DNA of 64,000 nt from Crossaster papposus (lineage: Eukaryota; Echinodermata; Asteroidea; Velatida; Solasteridae). Numbering within the stretch: position 1 is the stretch's first letter; every line of letters begins with the position of its first letter. A model generated the notes under the pieces. It was not told the origin of the DNA. It ran no database searches and saw only the letters and a program-made list of their open reading frames with translations. The stretch is taken from the NCBI GenBank assembly GCA_037893245.1, contig JBAIAA010000261.1, positions 62,001 through 126,000 of the forward strand, read 5' to 3'. This document shows, in pieces, positions 10,726 to 21,240 of this stretch. Position numbers and translations under genes: made by a program.

Positions 10726-11333
10726 AGTATAAATCGGGGCACCAGCTCAAATAACACGGGATGGGCCGCCTAATCGCGAACAACAAACTCGGCACCAACT
10801 CGGCCACCGCGCAAGCAAGGCGGATACAATTAATTTGCGAAGGCTTCGCGTAACGCAGTAGCCGCCGCTTAATCGCAAACAGCCAACAATTTGGCAACCG
10901 AGTTACGGTAGTACGATTTTGGGAAGGCTTCGGCCCGAACTCCGGGCAAGGACAATGCAAAAATAACGCAATAGTTCACGAAAAAAGGCCCACAGACATC
11001 AACAGGCAATCAAAAAGCGATTACGCGTTTATCGGTAACGTCCGTTTCTTTAAAATCTCACTTCGGACGAATACGATTTTTTTTTAAATCTTATTCCCCT
11101 AAGGATTCCCCGTCGCGAACGATCTGGCACCCCGCCGCACCGACGCCGGCGGCACACACGCGCGGCGACGAGTCGCCCGACCAAAAGCGCCGCGTCTTTC
11201 CAAGATGGCGCCAACCACGCGCCAAGATGGCGCGGCCCTGTGTTCCAAGATGGCGCGGCCCTGTGTTCCAAGATGGCGGCGCCCAGAGACACGATGGCGC
11301 ATTTTACATCTTTTATAGTATAGATTTTATAGT

Positions 11334-11338
<5 letters not shown>
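10726..11338 (-). mobile_element. Helitron-like copy D, 5' portion (right of the LINE)
   Basis: The sequence resumes with the right target duplication (10726-10741) and continues as in copies A-C through the GC-rich block. On the minus strand the 5' terminus is doubled: TTTTATAGTATAGA occurs twice, at 11311-11324 and 11325-11338. With 4634-4985 this is one interrupted element. The CAAGATGGCGCGG module is present in two tandem copies. Confidence 0.7.

Positions 11339-11367
<29 letters not shown>
11333..11367. repeat. (GATA)n microsatellite at the Helitron 5' boundary
   Basis: About eight GATA units directly abut the duplicated Helitron 5' terminus (tagtataga), from which they may have grown. 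Confidence 0.9.
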
Positions 11368-11688
11368 GTGTGCCGCAATGCTGGTATTAGTCTGCTCCCT
11401 TACATATTGCAGTTATTAAAAGCGGTTACAATTTCCAGATACACGACCTTCCGTCGCTTCCACTCACGTCTGGCTTCTATACACAAAATCACGAAAATAC
11501 AACGCAGTCTGCAAATGGTGCCCGACTATTCTGTGCAAAATATATGGAAGCCCAGACAGGCCACATAAAGCCTACACTCGATGGTAACCCCATCTAAATA
11601 CACGTTCAAATTGTGCAGCAGCAGAATTCTAGATGAACCAGTGAGTTTGGCGGTTTCTTGAGTCATCGTCTTACATTAAAAAAAGAAC
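11368..11688. other. No recognisable feature
   Basis: About 320 bp between the GATA repeat and the next repeat block. A 66-codon plus-strand frame here has no recognisable motif, and I do not call it. Confidence 0.5.
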
Positions 11689-11689
11689 T

Positions 11690-12180
11690 TTTTCATTTTG
11701 CCGACGCGCATGTCTACGGCGACGCGCGCGCAAACCAGAAACCGGAGACTTTTTGTTGGCCTTAACTATAGTTCTTTGATCAAACTTGGCCTGAGTGAGT
11801 GAAATGACAATAATGGTGTCATAATTATGAAGCACCGTCATTCTAAAGGGCCGTGAAATAACAGACACGCTTATGAAAACAACGCGAATAATTATGTACA
11901 CGAGTACACACGTGGTATACCGGTACATACAGCAGCCGTCTGTTTTCCTTTCTTTGTGATACAACACACATACACCCCGTCGTGGTCTTTCACCTTGTGT
12001 TTCTGTAACATGTTTATTAATTGTGTAGTATTCAAATATTTGTGACTCGACTTGACTCGACTCGACTACACAATGTGACTCGACTCGACTTCTTTAAAAT
12101 GAATCGACTCAATCTCACACAAAAATTGTGACTCGTTACAATTCTGCCTCTCCAACTCACATAATCTGCGAACGTTTTGT
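11690..12180. repeat. Repeat related to both flanks of the DNA polymerase relic
   Basis: 11885-11925 (aattatgtacacgagtacac...acgtggtat) matches 26818-26855, left of the polymerase relic. 11960-12160 (cttgtgtttctgtaac..., attgtgtagtattcaa, GACTCGACT runs, tgactcgttacaa, ctctgcctctccaa) matches 30055-30300, right of it. Two segments that are 3.2 kb apart around the polymerase are adjacent here. This is either an internally deleted derivative or the pre-insertion state. Confidence 0.5.
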
Positions 12181-12195
12181 CTTCTTTTTCAACTG

Positions 12196-13256
12196 CACTA
12201 TAAAGAAGAAAAATGCGCCATGTTGGCCATTGGTGGCGCCATCTTGGAATTAGAACCACGCCATGTTGGAAAAACGCGTCACTTTTAGTCGGGTGACTCG
12301 GCGTCGGTGGTGCGCCGGGATGCCAGATTGTGCCGGCGAGGTCGGGACGTCTCCCGACCGGCCACGTTATGGATCGTCGGATTGGCTGTTCGCAACGACG
12401 ACCCTCCGGTTAAGAATTTAAAGAAACAAACGTTACTAATAAACATGCAGTTGCTTTTCGATTGTCTATTGATATGTGTAGGTCTTTTTGCATAAACTAT
12501 TGCATAAACTTCTTGACGGAATTCGAGTCGAAGCCTTCCCAAAATTGTAACCAATACTCAGTTGCTGAGTTGGCCGTTTGCGATTGGGCGGCCGGGCACA
12601 TTTTATTTGAGCTGGTGCCCCGCTTTACTCCCTTGGTTATTGCAGAGTTTTCTCAACTAACATAGTACCAGCTGTGCCGGCAGACCATGTTTTTTTAATG
12701 GGCCTTTGCTCCGTCTTCAGCTTCGAGTTTGGCTTTGCCTACGAATTCCGTGCGCGTCTACCATTTTTCAGTCACAGTTTTGGAACGTAAAACAAAAATG
12801 ATTTATTCTTTTCGTGTTGCCTTCTGGGCAAATTTCCTTCTTTCACATTGTCAATACTGAAATATTTCAGGATTATTTCTAAACAAACATATCGCGAAAC
12901 AAATGTCGCAAAATGTTAAGATTGTGGATATGAATATGCAATTTAGAAACATGACTGAATTACGTCAATTGAGGGCGCAGTGTCAGATGGCCGGCCCAAT
13001 GTGTTTTTTAATTTTAATCATGATTTTTACGATGATGTAAAAACAAATCCCAAAGTGGTTCGTTTTATTTCCGGTACGATTCCCGGAGACGCAGGCATCA
13101 TGCAAGCGAAGATGGACTCTTTATTCAGTATTATTAGCGTGGAAGTCAGGAAGTATTTTTACAAAGATTTGTATTTATTCAGAGTCGATGCTATTCCTAT
13201 TTTTTTATTCAGAGTCAATTTTATCCCTACGTACACACACTCTAAATAAAGTCTGT
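12196..13256 (+). mobile_element. Diverged Helitron-like element, plus orientation
   Basis: It reads actataaagaagaaaaatgcgccatgttgg, comparable to the 5' terminus of copies A-D on the opposite strand. It continues through inverted homologues of their modules: ttgcgattgggcggcc, gagctggtgccccg, a gcaatttagaaacatgact-type segment, and ggccggcc. It is much more diverged than A-D and was probably an earlier insertion in the opposite orientation. No coding capacity. Confidence 0.55.
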
Positions 13257-13369
13257 TTTAGCAATTAAAATTGCCGAATATAAATAAAGTTTAAGTTGAT
13301 TTGAGACAGTTATGCCCGACCGGTGCTTTCCAACTCCCGGCTCCCCAAAGCAGGAATAAAATTACTAAG

Positions 13370-13680
13370 ACAAGTCTACTGATATTTTTATAGAGATACG
13401 TTTCACAACATTTAATATTTTCAATTTGGAATGTCCCAGTTGTATCCTTTCTTTAGTTGTTATGAATACTGGTATTATTTTCTACCCGATAGCACTATTC
13501 AATTTCAGATAACTGCGTCGTCAGGGAACTACATATTTTCGCCATTTTCAAACTTTATACATTTTCAATTAATGCATTCGCGACTGGTAACATTTTTTCA
13601 GTAAACGGCTCTTTTCTGCAGCTATTTAAATATTATTGGCTTACATAATATGTAAACATTATACGTCATTTTGTGTATGG
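13370..13680 (+). repeat. Partial unit of the second tandem family
   Basis: This contains the module (gatacgtttcacaacatttaat, cccagttgtatccttt, gcactattcaatttcag, ctgcgtcgtcaggg, agctatttaaatattattggcttac) that recurs in each unit of the 14.98-21.15 kb array and inverted at 24.6-24.95 kb. Confidence 0.65.
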
Positions 13681-13724
13681 TGTCCCGTATGTATGGTGGC
13701 CCTGAAGGGACTACGCAGATCGTG

Positions 13725-14065
13725 AATTGACGTCAATATTCACGACCAATTTCACGACTTTCCTCAAAGTCGCGAATATTGACGTCAAATTTGACGTCAA
13801 TATTCACGACTTTCAGAAAAAGTCGCGAATATTGAAGTCAAATTTGACGTCGATATTTGCGTCAAATTTCACGACTTTCCCCGAAATTCGCGAATATTGA
13901 CGTCAATATTCGCGACAAAATTCACGACTTTCCTCAAAGTTGCGAATATTGACGTCAATATTGACGTCAATATTCACGACTTTCCCCAAAAGTCGCGAAT
14001 ATTGACGTCAAAATTGACGTCAATATTCGCGACTTGCCCCCAAAGTCGCAAATATTTTGACGCGA
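13725..14065. repeat. Minisatellite of TGACGTCA / CGCGAATATT palindromes
   Basis: A degenerate tandem array built from (aa)ttgacgtcaatattc(a/g)cgac and ttcccc(a)aaagtcgcgaatattgacgtc. It contains eight perfect TGACGTCA octamers, the canonical CRE/ATF core. Most units are near-palindromic, so single strands could fold into repeated hairpins. There are no coding features. An accidental 71-codon frame covers part of it. Confidence 0.85.
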
Positions 14066-14076
14066 ATCTTTTTCCA

Positions 14077-14668
14077 CAAGCTAGGTTTTGGCTAGTCTTG
14101 CTCCAAGACTGAGTTTTTCATTTGTCCGGGGCGCGCTCCGTTCGTCGATCATCCATACTCAGAAAACGGGCTTATTGAGGTCGCCCTCGATTGTCACGAG
14201 AGATCAGTGGATTTGTTTCAAGTTCAGAAACAAATCTCGTGAACTGAACTTAAAGGTAGGATACACCATTTGCATACATCACAAATATTTACTACCGAAT
14301 TATTACTACCGATATTATAAATATCTTACTTATTTGAAGGTAAATTATGACTCTATGGCACTGCTGAGCACTTGATTTGTAAAAGGATATCCCTTTACAG
14401 CATGTGTTCTGCACGCAGTTATACCTGTGTATTAGTTCTGCACTGACGTGACCGAAGTGATAAATGCTTACAAATCTCGTGAACTGAACTTAAAGGTTAG
14501 ATACAGCATTTGCAGACATCAACAATTTGAAGGTAAATTATGATTCTAGGCATCTAGCAAAATGATCGCGCTAGATATCCTGTAATTTTTCCGAAAAATA
14601 TAATTTTATAAAAATAAATTCGCGATCGCTTTATCGCCCCGGAACAAGACTAGCCAAAACCTAGCTTG
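14077..14668. mobile_element. Element with 28-bp terminal inverted repeats
   Basis: The left arm at 14077-14104 starts CAAGCTAGGTTTTGGCTAG. The right arm at 14641-14668 is its inverted complement with one mismatch out of 28. The interior is non-coding and contains remnants of the TTAA-flanked MITE family. I could not define a clear target duplication. Confidence 0.7.
14254..14640. mobile_element. Degraded TTAA-type MITE fragments inside the TIR element
   Basis: TTAA plus AGGTAGGATACACCATTTGC at 14250-14273, with a second partly overlapping copy from about 14493 (ttagatacagcatttgc, ctaggcatctagcaaaatgatcg, gatatcctgtaatttttcc). Compare the complete copies at 54733-55111 and 63096-63423. Confidence 0.6.
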
Positions 14669-14983
14669 ATTCCGGGAACACAATGGTCAACACAAAAGAG
14701 GGGATTTTCTCTGCCACATATCGTGCTTCATATTTATCCGTTTGTTGCCCAGTGTCCAATGCGGTGTCCAGTGTACCGCGCCGGTTCGCAGTGGCAAGGG
14801 GAAGTACGGATTGGAGTCTGTCCATTTTACGTCTTACCGCGCTAGCAATTTTTAATTTTGTTTGCAGTTCAACCTGATTAGATCGATAAATGAAATGAGA
14901 AGTGCGTCTATATTATATCAAGTTTGTTAAATGCAGTGTTTGTATCATGAATTAATATCACTGCATAACCAAAATTTAATTTT
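14669..14983. other. No recognisable feature
   Basis: This stretch lies between the TIR element and the tandem array. A 64-codon frame here is unsupported. Its right part (gatcgataaatgaaatgag and onward) grades into array-like sequence. Confidence 0.4.
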
Positions 14984-16070
14984 AGCAAGATGCAATTAAC
15001 TTCTGCACATATAATGCAGCTCACAAATATTTCGCTGTTGTGGCAGTCATGCCATACCAGTAAGCTACGTACTAGATTGATCAAGACAACACAATGCATC
15101 CTTTCATTTTCTGAAATTTCACCGATTGTTATACGCTATATTTTGTGTATAAACAAATAATTGTCAATGGCTATCATGAAAACACGGAGCCATATTGTAT
15201 AAATTTGCTATACAATGTTTTGTTTATTTGCTAATTTGTTGGGTGAATGGGGTTCCAGATAGGGTCGGCGGTGATAAAAACATTTTTTTTCTTGGGTCAG
15301 GAGCCCGAAAATAGGGTTGGTCGAAAATGAGAACCACATCAATACGAAGGGCCGTCCTAATAAACACGTCGCTTTTTGAACAGATAAACCCACCCTTCAA
15401 GAGCCAAAATATTCCCCAAAAGCCTATTCGATTGTATAACTAAATGATTCGACGACAAAAGGCATAATAATCCTAAAAAATTGCTCTAAAATTCCTATAA
15501 CATTGTTACCATCCTTCTAATTTATTTCAATCATGTTTGGTATACAATTTAAGTACAAAATCTGGAAAGTCACATGCTCATGGTTACTAATAATAATATG
15601 CAACTCTTTTTATTTCTCCTTTTTGTAAAAAAAAAGATACGTTCTACAGCATTTAATGTTTTCAATGTAGAATGCCCCAGTTGTATCCTTTCTTTAGCTG
15701 TTATGAATACTAGTATTATGTTCTGACCGACAGCACTATTCAATTTCAGATTCCATTTACAACTGCGTCGTCGGGAAACTACATATTTTTGCCATTTTAA
15801 AACGATAGATTTTACATTAATGTATTCGCGACTGGTAACATTTCCTTCACCAAACGGTTCTCTTCTGCAGCTATTTAAATATTATTGGCTTACATCTGTA
15901 AAGTGAATGTTCCTCAAGTGTGCGACAATCATGTACAGCCAAACCAGTATTCTGGAGAAAACCTAACAAAATCCAAGTAGGACTAAAATGTAGATACACT
16001 GTGGACCAGCATGGTGGGAATCAGACCGCAGCTGATCGCAAGGCGAGGAAAGTAACCACAGTGCCAACTT

Positions 16071-16214
16071 TGTAATAATCTATGATCATACTGTTTTAGC
16101 GCCACCATGTGGTGAGACTTGTCCAGTGCCACATGTACCAGTAGTTGAATAAAAGGTAGCCATCTTGAGTTACTCTGAATGCACATCTTGCAAGTTCTAG
16201 TCTCCGACATTACA
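16071..16214 (+). mobile_element. Short (144-bp) LTR with TGTAAT...ATTACA ends
   Basis: The candidate LTR begins TGTAATAATC and ends CGACATTACA, giving the standard TG...CA ends within a 6-bp inverted repeat. It holds AATAAA at 16148-16153. Nine bases downstream is TGGTGTCAGAAGT (from 16224), which looks like a tRNA primer-binding site. A gag-like frame follows at once. Only one LTR is present in the window. Confidence 0.65.
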
Positions 16215-16252
16215 ATTCTTACATGGTGTCAGAAGTAAACTAATCTACAGAA

Positions 16253-16694
16253 ATGGATGGAATGAAGCCCCCAGAGCCATTGATCATGACAGGCAACATA
16301 GCTGAGAACTGGCGTAAGTGGCAACAGCGTTTTCAGTTATATATGACAGCCTCCGGAATGAATGATAAACCAGCCAATGTTCGATGTGCAACACTATTGC
16401 ATGTGATTGGTATGGAAGCCTTAGAAGTGTACAACACTTTCAAATTCGATGATGGGGAAGACAAAGACAAATCGGAGACACTTCTCAAGAAATATTCAGA
16501 ACATTTTGAGCCTCATGCAGCGTAATGTCACTTACGAACGGCATCTGTTCAACACACGCTTCCAAAGGCCTGAAGAGACAATTGATCAGTATGTCACAGA
16601 TCTCAAAGTACAATCAAAGCACTGTGAATTTGGAGACCTGACTGAAAGTCTAATCAAGGATCGGTTAAGTTACTTTCAATTGAAAACTTTCTGA
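16253..16694 (+). pseudogene. Truncated Ty3/Gypsy-type gag fragment, one frameshift
   Basis: It begins with the ATG at 16253 (MDGMKPPEPLIMTGN). The protein style (NWRKWQQRFQLYMTASG, then LLHVIGMEALEVYNTF) is that of capsid-domain gag in invertebrate Ty3/Gypsy elements. A shift at about 16515-16525 breaks the frame; it resumes in another frame and stops near 16694. There it ends at a breakpoint with the tandem-unit sequence, so the zinc knuckle and the whole pol are missing. It is an insertion-and-truncation remnant within unit 1. Confidence 0.75.
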
Positions 16695-16895
16695 TTTATG
16701 TACAACCTTTTGAAACATGAAACAAACCTTTTTGACAAGTTCGAAAAGCATTATGGAATGACAAACAAGCAAGTTTATAGTCACACCTAGCTGGTACTCT
16801 ACTTCATAAGTTTCGCGGTTTCCCATTATGTTTTCAGGAAATCAACAATGTTTATCTAAACGTTACAATTCCACCAAGCTAGCAGGTACATGGAG

Positions 16896-18369
16896 CGCTA
16901 AGATACAGTTAACTTCTGCACAATGCAGCTGACGAATATTTTCCCTGTTGTGGCGGTCATGCCATACCAGTAAGCTACATACTATATTGATTCAAGACAA
17001 CACAATGCATCCTTTCATTTTCTGAAATTTCACTGATTGTTATATATGTACGCTATGTTTTGTGTATAAACAAATAATGTCCAATAGCTATCATGTAAAC
17101 ACAGAGCTATATGGTATAAATTGACTATTAATTTTGTGTTTATGTGCTAATTTGTTGGGTGAATGGGGTTCCAGATAGTGTCGGCGGTAATAAAAACAAG
17201 TTGTTGTTTTCTTGGGTCAGGAGCCCCAAAATAGGCTTGGTCGGAAATGAGAACCACATAAATACAAAGGGCCGTCCTGGTAAACACATCACCTTTTAAC
17301 AGATAAACCCACCTTTCGAGAGCCCAATAATTTTCCAAAGGCCTATTCGATTGTATATCTGAATGATTCAACGACAAAAGGCATAATAATCCTATAAAAT
17401 TGCTCTAAAATTATATTGTCACCACCCTTCTAGTTTAATTCAATCATGTTTAGTATTACAATACAAGTACAAAATCTGGAAAGTCACATGCTCATGCTGT
17501 ATACTCATAATATGCAACTCTTTTTATATCCCATTTTGTAAAAAAAGATACGTTCAACAGCATTTAATGTTTTTAATTTTGATTGCCCCAGTTGTATCCT
17601 TTCTTTAGCTGTTATGAATACTAGTATTGTGTTCTGACCGACAGCACTATTCAATTTCAGATTCCATTTACAACTGCGTCGTCGGGGAACTACATATTTT
17701 CGCCATTTTAAAACGATAGATTTTACGTTAACGCATTTGCGACTGGTAACATTTCTTTCACTAAACCGTTCTCTTCTGCAGCTATTTAAATATTATTGGC
17801 TTACATCTGTATACTGAATGTTCCTCAAGTGTGCGACAATCATGTACAGCCAAACCAGTATTCTGGAGAAAACCCAACAAAATCCAAGTAGGACTAAAAT
17901 GTAGATACACTGTGGACCAGCATGATGGGAATCATACCGCAGCTAATACGCAAGGCGAGGAAAGTAACCACAGTGCCAAGTTTACTCCTCAATTATCGTT
18001 AGAAATACCTGTAGGGCCTTGGTGTATGTGTATATGTAATGGTTAAAATGAGAATAAGTGTAAAGGTCCCTCGGCGGCTGCCTGTCGGCTTGACTTTGCA
18101 CTGTATGCAGTGGCCCATGGTCTATTTAAAGGAAATGGCCAGGTTTGTATTTGAGCAAGTTACTTTCAATTGAAAACTTTTTGAAACATGAAACAAAACC
18201 TTTCGACAAATTCGAAAAGCATCATGGAATGACGAACAATTAGCAAGTTTATGGTCACACCTAGCTGGTACTCGACTCCATAAGTTTCGCGGTTTCTCAT
18301 TATGTTTTAAGGAAATCAACAAGGTTTATCTAAACGTTACCAATCCACCAAGCTAGCAGGTACGTGGAG
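16896..18369 (+). repeat. Second tandem family, unit 2
   Basis: Landmarks are ttgttgggtgaatggggttcc at 17152, tgcgtcgtcgg at 17677, and the 3' segment attatgttttaaggaaatcaac...aagctagcaggtacg up to 18369. It includes the full 120-bp segment (agcatgatgggaatcataccg...gtaatggttaaaatgag) that is deleted in unit 3. Confidence 0.85.
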
Positions 18370-19710
18370 CGCTAAGATGCAGTTAACTTCTGCACAATGC
18401 AGCTCACCAATATTTTCGCTGTTGTGGCAGTCAAGCCATACCAGTAAGCTACATATATTGATTAAAGAAAACACAATGCATCCTTTCATTTTCTGAAATT
18501 TCACCGATTGTTGTACATGTACGCTATATTTTGTGTATAAACAAATAATTTCCAATAGCTATCACGTAAACACGGAGCCATATTGTATAAATTTACTATT
18601 CATTGTTATGTTTATTTGCTGTTGGGAGAATGGGGTTCCTTTTAGGGTCGGCGGTAATAAAAACAAGTCATTTTTGTCTTGGTTCAGGAGCACAAAATAG
18701 GGTTGGTCGAAAATGAGAACGACATAAATACAAAGGGCCGTCCTAATAAACACATCGCTTTTTGAATAGATAAACCTACCCTTCAAGAACTAAATTATTT
18801 TCTAAAGGCCTATTCGATTGTATAACTAACTAAATGGTTCATCGACAAAAGGCATAATATTAATCGATAAAATTGCTCTAAAATGTCTATAACATTGTCA
18901 CCACCCTTCTAATTTAATTCAATCATGTTTAGTATTATACACTATCTAAAAAGTCACATGCTCATGGTTACTCATAATATGCAACTCTTTTTATTTTCCA
19001 TTGTGGAAAAAAAGATACGTTCAACAGCATTTAATGTATTCGATTTAGAATGCTCTAGTTGTATCCTTTTTTTAGCTGTTATGAATGCTAGTATAATGTT
19101 CTACCCGACAGCACTATTCCATTTCAGATCCCATTTACAACTGCATCGTCGGGGAACTACATATTTTCGCCATTTTAAAACTATAGATTTTACATTAACA
19201 AATTCGCGACTGGTACATTTTTGTTCACTATGGTTTTCTTCTGCAGCTATTTAAATATTATTAGTGTACATCTGTAAACTGAATGTTCCTCAAGCGTGCG
19301 ACAATCATGAACAGCCAAACCAGTATTCTGGAGAAAACCCACAAAATACAAGTAGGACTAACATGTAGATACACTGTGGACCGGTTAAAATGAGAATAAG
19401 TGGAAAGGTCCCTCGGCGGCTGCCTGTCGGCATGACTTTTGCACTGTATGCAGTGGCCCATGGTCTATTTAAAGAAAATGGCCAGGTTTGTATTTGAGCA
19501 AGTTACTTTCAATTGAAAATGTTTGAAACATGAAACAAAACCTTTCGACAAATTCGAAAAGCATCATGGAATGACGAACAATTAGCAAGTTTATAGTCAC
19601 ACCTAGCTGGTACTCGACTCCATAAGTTTCGCGGTTTCTCATTATGTTTTAAGGAAATCAACAAGGTTTATCTAAACGTTACCAATCCACCAAGCTAGCA
19701 GGTACGTGGA
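18370..19710 (+). repeat. Second tandem family, unit 3 (120-bp internal deletion)
   Basis: Same module order as unit 2, with landmarks at 18620 and 19142. At 19383 the sequence runs directly from gtggacc into ggttaaaatgag, skipping about 120 bp. The period difference (1468 versus 1348) equals this deletion. Confidence 0.85.
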
Positions 19711-21150
19711 GCGCTAAGATGCAGTTAACTTCTGCACAATGCAGCTCACCAATATTTTCGCTGTTGTGGCAGTCAAGCCATACCAGTAAGCTACATACTA
19801 TATTGATTAAAGACAACACAATGCATCCTTTCATTTTCTGAGATTTCACCGATTGTTATACATGTACGCTATATTTTGTGTATTAACAAATAATAGTCAA
19901 TAGCTATCATGTAAACACGGAGCCATATTGTATAAATTTACTATTAATTGTTATGTTTATTTGCTGTTGGGAGAATGGGGTTCCTTTTAGGGTCGGCGGT
20001 AATAAAAACAAGTCCTTTTTCAATTTTGTCTTGGTTCAGGAGCCCGAAAATAGGGTTGGTCGAAAATGAGAACCACATAAATACAAAGGGCCGTCTTAAT
20101 AAACACATCGCTTTTTGAATAGATAAACCTACCCTTCAAGAACCAAATTATTTTCTGAAGGCCTATTCGATTGTATAACTAACTAAATGGTTCAACGACA
20201 AAAGGCATAATATTAATCGATAAAATTGCTCTAAAATGTCTATAACATTGTCACCACCCTTCTAATTTAATTCAATCATGTTTACAACAATCTCAAAATT
20301 CACATGCTCATGGTTACTCATAATATGCAACTCTTTTTATTTCCCATTTTGTAAAAAAAGATACGTTCAACAGCATTTAATGTATTCGATTTAGAATGCC
20401 CTAGTTGTATCCCTTTTTTAGCTGTTATGAATGCTAGTTTTATGTTCTACCCGACAGCACTATTCCATTTCAGATCCCATTTACAACTGCATCGTCGGGG
20501 AACTACATATTTTCGCCATTTTAAAACTATAGATTTTACATTAACAAATTCGCGACTGGTACATTTTATTTCACTATGGTTCTCTTCTGCAGCTATTTAA
20601 ATATTATTAGCGTACATCTGTAAACTGAATGTTCCTCAAGCGTGCGACAATCATGAACAGCCAAACCAGTATTCTGGAGAAAACGTAACAAAATCCAAGT
20701 AGGACTAACATGTAGATACACTGTGGACCAGCATGGTGGGAATCTGACCGCAGCTAATACGCAAGGCGAGAAAAGTAACCACAGTGCCAAGTTTACTCCT
20801 CAATTATCGTTAGAAATACCTGTAGGGCCTTGGTGTATGTGTATATGTAATGGTTAAAATGAGAATAAGTGGGAAGGTCCCTCGGCGGCTGCCTGTCGGC
20901 ATGACTTTTCACTGTACGCAGTGGCCCATGGTCTATTTAAAGAAAATGACCAGGTTTGTATTTGAGCAAGTTACTTTCAATTGAAAACTTTTTGAAACAT
21001 GAAACAAAACCTTTCGACAAATTCGAAAAGCATCATGGAATGACGAACAATTAGCAAGTTTATAGTCACACCTAGCTGGTACTCGACTCCATAAGTTTCG
21101 TGGTTTCTCATTATGTTTTAAGGAAATCAACAAGGTTTATCTAAACGTTA
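19711..21150 (+). repeat. Second tandem family, unit 4 (3' end truncated)
   Basis: Landmarks at 19968 and 20489. It retains the 120-bp segment. The 3' end stops at aaggtttatctaaacgtta, just short of the conserved aagctagcagg end, where a TTAA-type MITE fragment begins. Confidence 0.85.
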
Positions 21151-21236
21151 TCATTATTTACTTTCAATTGAGTAAGGTATTTCTTAATAATTCGGTAATA
21201 AATATTTTCGATATCTGCAAATGGTGTATACTACCT
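21150..21236. mobile_element. TTAA-type MITE, right-end fragment
   Basis: tcattatttactttcaattgag...attcggtaata...tatctgcaaatggtgtatactacct followed by TTAA (21237-21240). It matches the right halves of the complete copies at 54733-55111 and 55378-55741. Confidence 0.75.
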
Positions 21237-21240
21237 TTAA

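Larger units (their letters stand above)
14984..16895 (+). repeat. Second tandem family, unit 1 (contains the LTR-gag fragment)
   Basis: The unit starts at the agcaagatgcaattaacttc module and holds the ttgttgggtgaatggggttcc module (15238) and the tgcgtcgtcggg module (15764). It ends with the 3' segment cattatgtttt...tcaac...ccaccaagctagcaggta. It is about 440 bp longer than unit 2, largely because of the LTR-gag insert at 16071-16694. No coding capacity of its own. Confidence 0.8.
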
